In this document: piece after piece, positions 5,761 to 7,722 of the stretch
How the letters are laid out: every line of letters starts with the position of its first letter
How positions within the stretch are numbered: position 1 is the stretch's first letter
Assembly: GCA_030040395.1 (NCBI GenBank)
Contig: JASHTU010000443.1
Span: 1-7,722 of the forward strand
DNA from: Acidobacteriaceae bacterium
GTDB taxonomy: Bacteria > Acidobacteriota > Terriglobia > Terriglobales > Acidobacteriaceae
DNA length: 7,722 nucleotides
Direction: 5' to 3'
Notes under the pieces: model-generated
Told to the model about the DNA's origin: nothing
What the model saw: only the letters and a program-made list of their open reading frames with translations
Database searches by the model: none
Made by a program: the position numbers and the translations under genes

Positions 5761-7293
5761 TTAACGCTGCAACGAGTAATCCGCTTTTGTCGGTTTGGCG
5801 CTCACCTGTCCCGGCGTGGGCAGTTGCGAGCGATCCCAGCCTCCACCCAGCGCCTGCACCAATTGCACCGCCGAAGTCATCTCTGAGACCTCGTCGGCGT
5901 TGAGCGTCGCCTGGTTGGTCAGTAGCGTCGTCTGCGCCAGCGTCACATCGACATACGGATCGACGCCCAGGTTGTAGCGCTCCAACTCCAGGTCGACGTA
6001 TTGCTGCGACGAAGCCACCGCGTCCTTTTCCTTGAGAATCTGCTGCGAGTAATTCAGCGTAGCGACCAGGTAGTCTTCGACCTGTTGAAAAGCCGTCAGT
6101 ACGGTCTGCCGGTAGGTGGCAAGATCGGAATTGTACATGGCCTCGTACTGGTGCAGTTGGGCGCGATAGAGCCAGCCATTGAAGATGGTCTGCGTGACGC
6201 TGGGCCCGAACGACCACACCCCGCTGGCGAGGTCGAAGAGGTGTTCGAGCGTGGCCGACTCGAATCCTCCCGACGCGGAAATTGTCACCTGCGGGAAAAA
6301 GGCGCCGTAGCCCACGCCGATCTGGGCGTTGGCTTCCGCCAGGGTGCGTTCCGCGGCGGCCACGTCCGGGCGCCGCTCGAGTAATTGCGAGGGCACGCCC
6401 GTGGGAATCGCAGGAGGAGTGTAGATCATCGGCTTCTCCGGAATCGAGAAATCCGTGGCCACCTTGCCGATCAGCATGGCAATGGCGTGCTCATACTGCG
6501 CGCGCAGCAGGCCCACGGCAACATCTGAAGCCTGCACTCCCTGCAAAGTGGTCCTGGCTTCGATGACCGAAATGTAGTCGCCGACGCCCGCGTCGTACGC
6601 GCCCTGCGCGGAGTCGAGCGCTTTCTGGTCGGCCGCCACGGTCTGATCCAGGATTTGCTTCAGCATGTCCTGGCCGCGAATCTCAAAATAATATTCAGCC
6701 AGGCTGGCCTGCTCCGTCAGCTTCTCTACTTCAAGATCGGCCGCGCTCACCTGCGATGCGTACTGCGCCTCGTGCACCTCATTGCGGATCTTGCCCCAGA
6801 AGTCGGGGATCCACGAAGCCTCGATCTGAGGAACCTCCCAAAGCCCGAAGGTCTTGCCGGTGGAGGCTGTCGACGAAACAATCTGATTGGCGCTGGTGTG
6901 CGACCCCTGGACCGAGGGGTTGGCCGTAATGGTCGGCCAATAGCTGGCGCGCGCTTCGGCAATCGTCGCCCGCGCCGCCATGAAGTTCTCAAACGACACC
7001 TTGATGTTTTCGTTGTTGACGTTGAGCTGCTCTTCGAGCGCGTTCAATTCCGGCTCGTTGAAAATCTCCCACCAATTGCCGCGAATCATCCCCGCCTGCG
7101 GGCTGGCCACTTTCCAACCCGGCTGGTTCACAAAGTTCACCGTCGATTCTTTGTAATTGGGCGCGGTAATCGCCGGCGGCGCGGGCGGCTGGAAACGCGG
7201 TCCTACGTTGCAGCCGGCGGCGAGCGCCAGCAGGCCCAATCCGCCCGCCGTCAGGCGCCACCGGCTTCGAAATGTTCGCTCAAACATGCTCAT
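5761..7293 (-). CDS. NodT-family outer-membrane efflux lipoprotein (TolC-like)
   Basis: A 510-residue outer-membrane factor that would form the trimeric exit channel of a tripartite RND pump. The N-terminus is a lipoprotein signal: basic RSRWR, a hydrophobic stretch and the lipobox LAAGC with acylated Cys28. It is followed by NVGPRFQPPAPP, close to the C-x-VGP-x-Y-x-x-P start of NodT proteins. Two OEP repeats fill about 70-260 and 290-485, including ERRPDVAAAERTLAEANAQIGV and the end motif ALGGGW. The length is slightly above the usual 460-490 residues. Two in-frame ATGs are possible (7293 and 7287). The purine run AGAAGGA sits 3 bases before the first and 9 before the second, so the second may be the real start. 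The gene begins 15 bp after the stop of the RND pump gene, indicating co-transcription and probably a shared function. Confidence 0.93.
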   Translation of the reverse strand: MSMFERTFRSRWRLTAGGLGLLALAAGCNVGPRFQPPAPPAITAPNYKESTVNFVNQPGWKVASPQAGMIRGNWWEIFNEPELNALEEQLNVNNENIKVSFENFMAARATIAEARASYWPTITANPSVQGSHTSANQIVSSTASTGKTFGLWEVPQIEASWIPDFWGKIRNEVHEAQYASQVSAADLEVEKLTEQASLAEYYFEIRGQDMLKQILDQTVAADQKALDSAQGAYDAGVGDYISVIEARTTLQGVQASDVAVGLLRAQYEHAIAMLIGKVATDFSIPEKPMIYTPPAIPTGVPSQLLERRPDVAAAERTLAEANAQIGVGYGAFFPQVTISASGGFESATLEHLFDLASGVWSFGPSVTQTIFNGWLYRAQLHQYEAMYNSDLATYRQTVLTAFQQVEDYLVATLNYSQQILKEKDAVASSQQYVDLELERYNLGVDPYVDVTLAQTTLLTNQATLNADEVSEMTSAVQLVQALGGGWDRSQLPTPGQVSAKPTKADYSLQR

Positions 7294-7296
7294 CTT

Positions 7297-7303
7297 TCCT
7301 TCT
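7297..7303 (-). promoter_or_regulatory. ribosome binding site of the outer-membrane channel gene
   Basis: AGAAGGA on the minus strand lies in the 15-bp gap behind the RND pump gene. Its spacing is 3 bases to ATG 7293 and 9 bases to ATG 7287, which favours the latter as the working start. Confidence 0.65.
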
Positions 7304-7308
7304 CGTCT

Positions 7309-7722
7309 TTAAAAAACCGCCTCTTCGGCTTGCGGAGGCAGCGCATGATTCGCTCGGCCCAGCGCGCGCAGCCGCAGGTGGTCCATGGCCAGATAAACCA
7401 CGGGCGTGGTGTACAAGGTGAGCAACTGGCTGAGCAGCAATCCGCCCACAATGGTGATGCCCAGCGGGCGGCGCAGCTCGGAGCCCATCCCCGTGCCGAA
7501 CGCCAGCGGCAGGGCGCCGAAGATCGCCGACATGGTGGTCATCATGATGGGCCGGAAACGCAGCATGCATGCCTCGAAGATGGCGTCGCGGGTGTTTTTG
7601 CCCTCCAGCCGTTCGGCCTGCAGCGCGAAGTCGATCATCATGATCGCGTTCTTCTTCACGATGCCGATGAGCAGAATGATGCCGATAATCGAAATCACAT
7701 TCAGGTCGATGTGGAACACCAT
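7309..7722 (-). CDS. RND multidrug efflux pump, HAE1/MdtB-like, C-terminal fragment
   Basis: Only the last 137 residues and the TAA stop lie inside the window; the gene continues past position 7722. The visible part is the end of an AcrB/MdtB-type proton-driven inner-membrane transporter. [20 protein letters not shown] followed by [11 protein letters not shown] is the segment 10-11 signature, [20 protein letters not shown] and [17 protein letters not shown] come next, and [17 protein letters not shown] is the last membrane segment. [14 protein letters not shown] and LYTTPVVYL resemble MdtB/MdtC proteins more than AcrB, whose closing region differs. A short tail rich in Arg, Ala and Glu follows. 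It is the upstream neighbour of the outer-membrane channel gene. The periplasmic adaptor is expected farther upstream, outside the window. Confidence 0.93.
   Translation of the reverse strand: MVFHIDLNVISIIGIILLIGIVKKNAIMMIDFALQAERLEGKNTRDAIFEACMLRFRPIMMTTMSAIFGALPLAFGTGMGSELRRPLGITIVGGLLLSQLLTLYTTPVVYLAMDHLRLRALGRANHALPPQAEEAVF

Noticed and set aside
5711..6217. 168-residue minus-strand frame overlapping the outer-membrane channel gene
   Set aside because: Out-of-frame shadow; the channel gene's own frame carries all OEP motifs through this stretch.

Overview
The window is GC-rich, densely coded bacterial chromosome. RapZ, an N-terminally anchored alpha/beta-hydrolase-fold protein, a secreted YncE-like beta-propeller and an RND/NodT-type efflux operon together suggest a Gram-negative bacterium, since a lipoprotein outer-membrane channel requires an outer membrane. 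Protein style points to Acidobacteriota. That placement is an inference from remembered family resemblance, not from a search.

Layout. (1) Positions 1-888, plus strand: the C-terminal part of a GGDEF-EAL protein whose EAL half has lost several catalytic residues. (2) 936-1865, plus: rapZ, with an N-terminal extension, an altered Walker A motif and a possibly leaderless start. (3) 1884-2846, minus, convergent with rapZ across 18 bp: a membrane-anchored alpha/beta-hydrolase-fold protein that lacks the nucleophilic serine and the C-terminal histidine, so a likely pseudoenzyme. (4) 2847-3047: a divergent intergenic region with one candidate promoter. (5) 3048-4070, plus: an exported YncE-like beta-propeller protein. 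(6) 4071-4344: a 274-bp non-coding gap between convergent genes, with hairpins and a four-copy heptamer tandem repeat. (7) 4345-7722, minus, transcribed right to left: the end of an RND (HAE1/MdtB-like) inner-membrane pump, a NodT-family outer-membrane lipoprotein and an EntS-like MFS exporter, apparently one operon.

The RND pump and the outer-membrane channel would form a tripartite efflux machine with a periplasmic adaptor, presumably encoded beyond position 7722. The MFS exporter at the operon's end may share substrates or act alone. The left-hand genes are not obviously one pathway. The common theme there is signalling or enzyme folds with changed active-site residues. No complete novel multi-gene system, CRISPR array, insertion sequence, tRNA or rRNA was seen.
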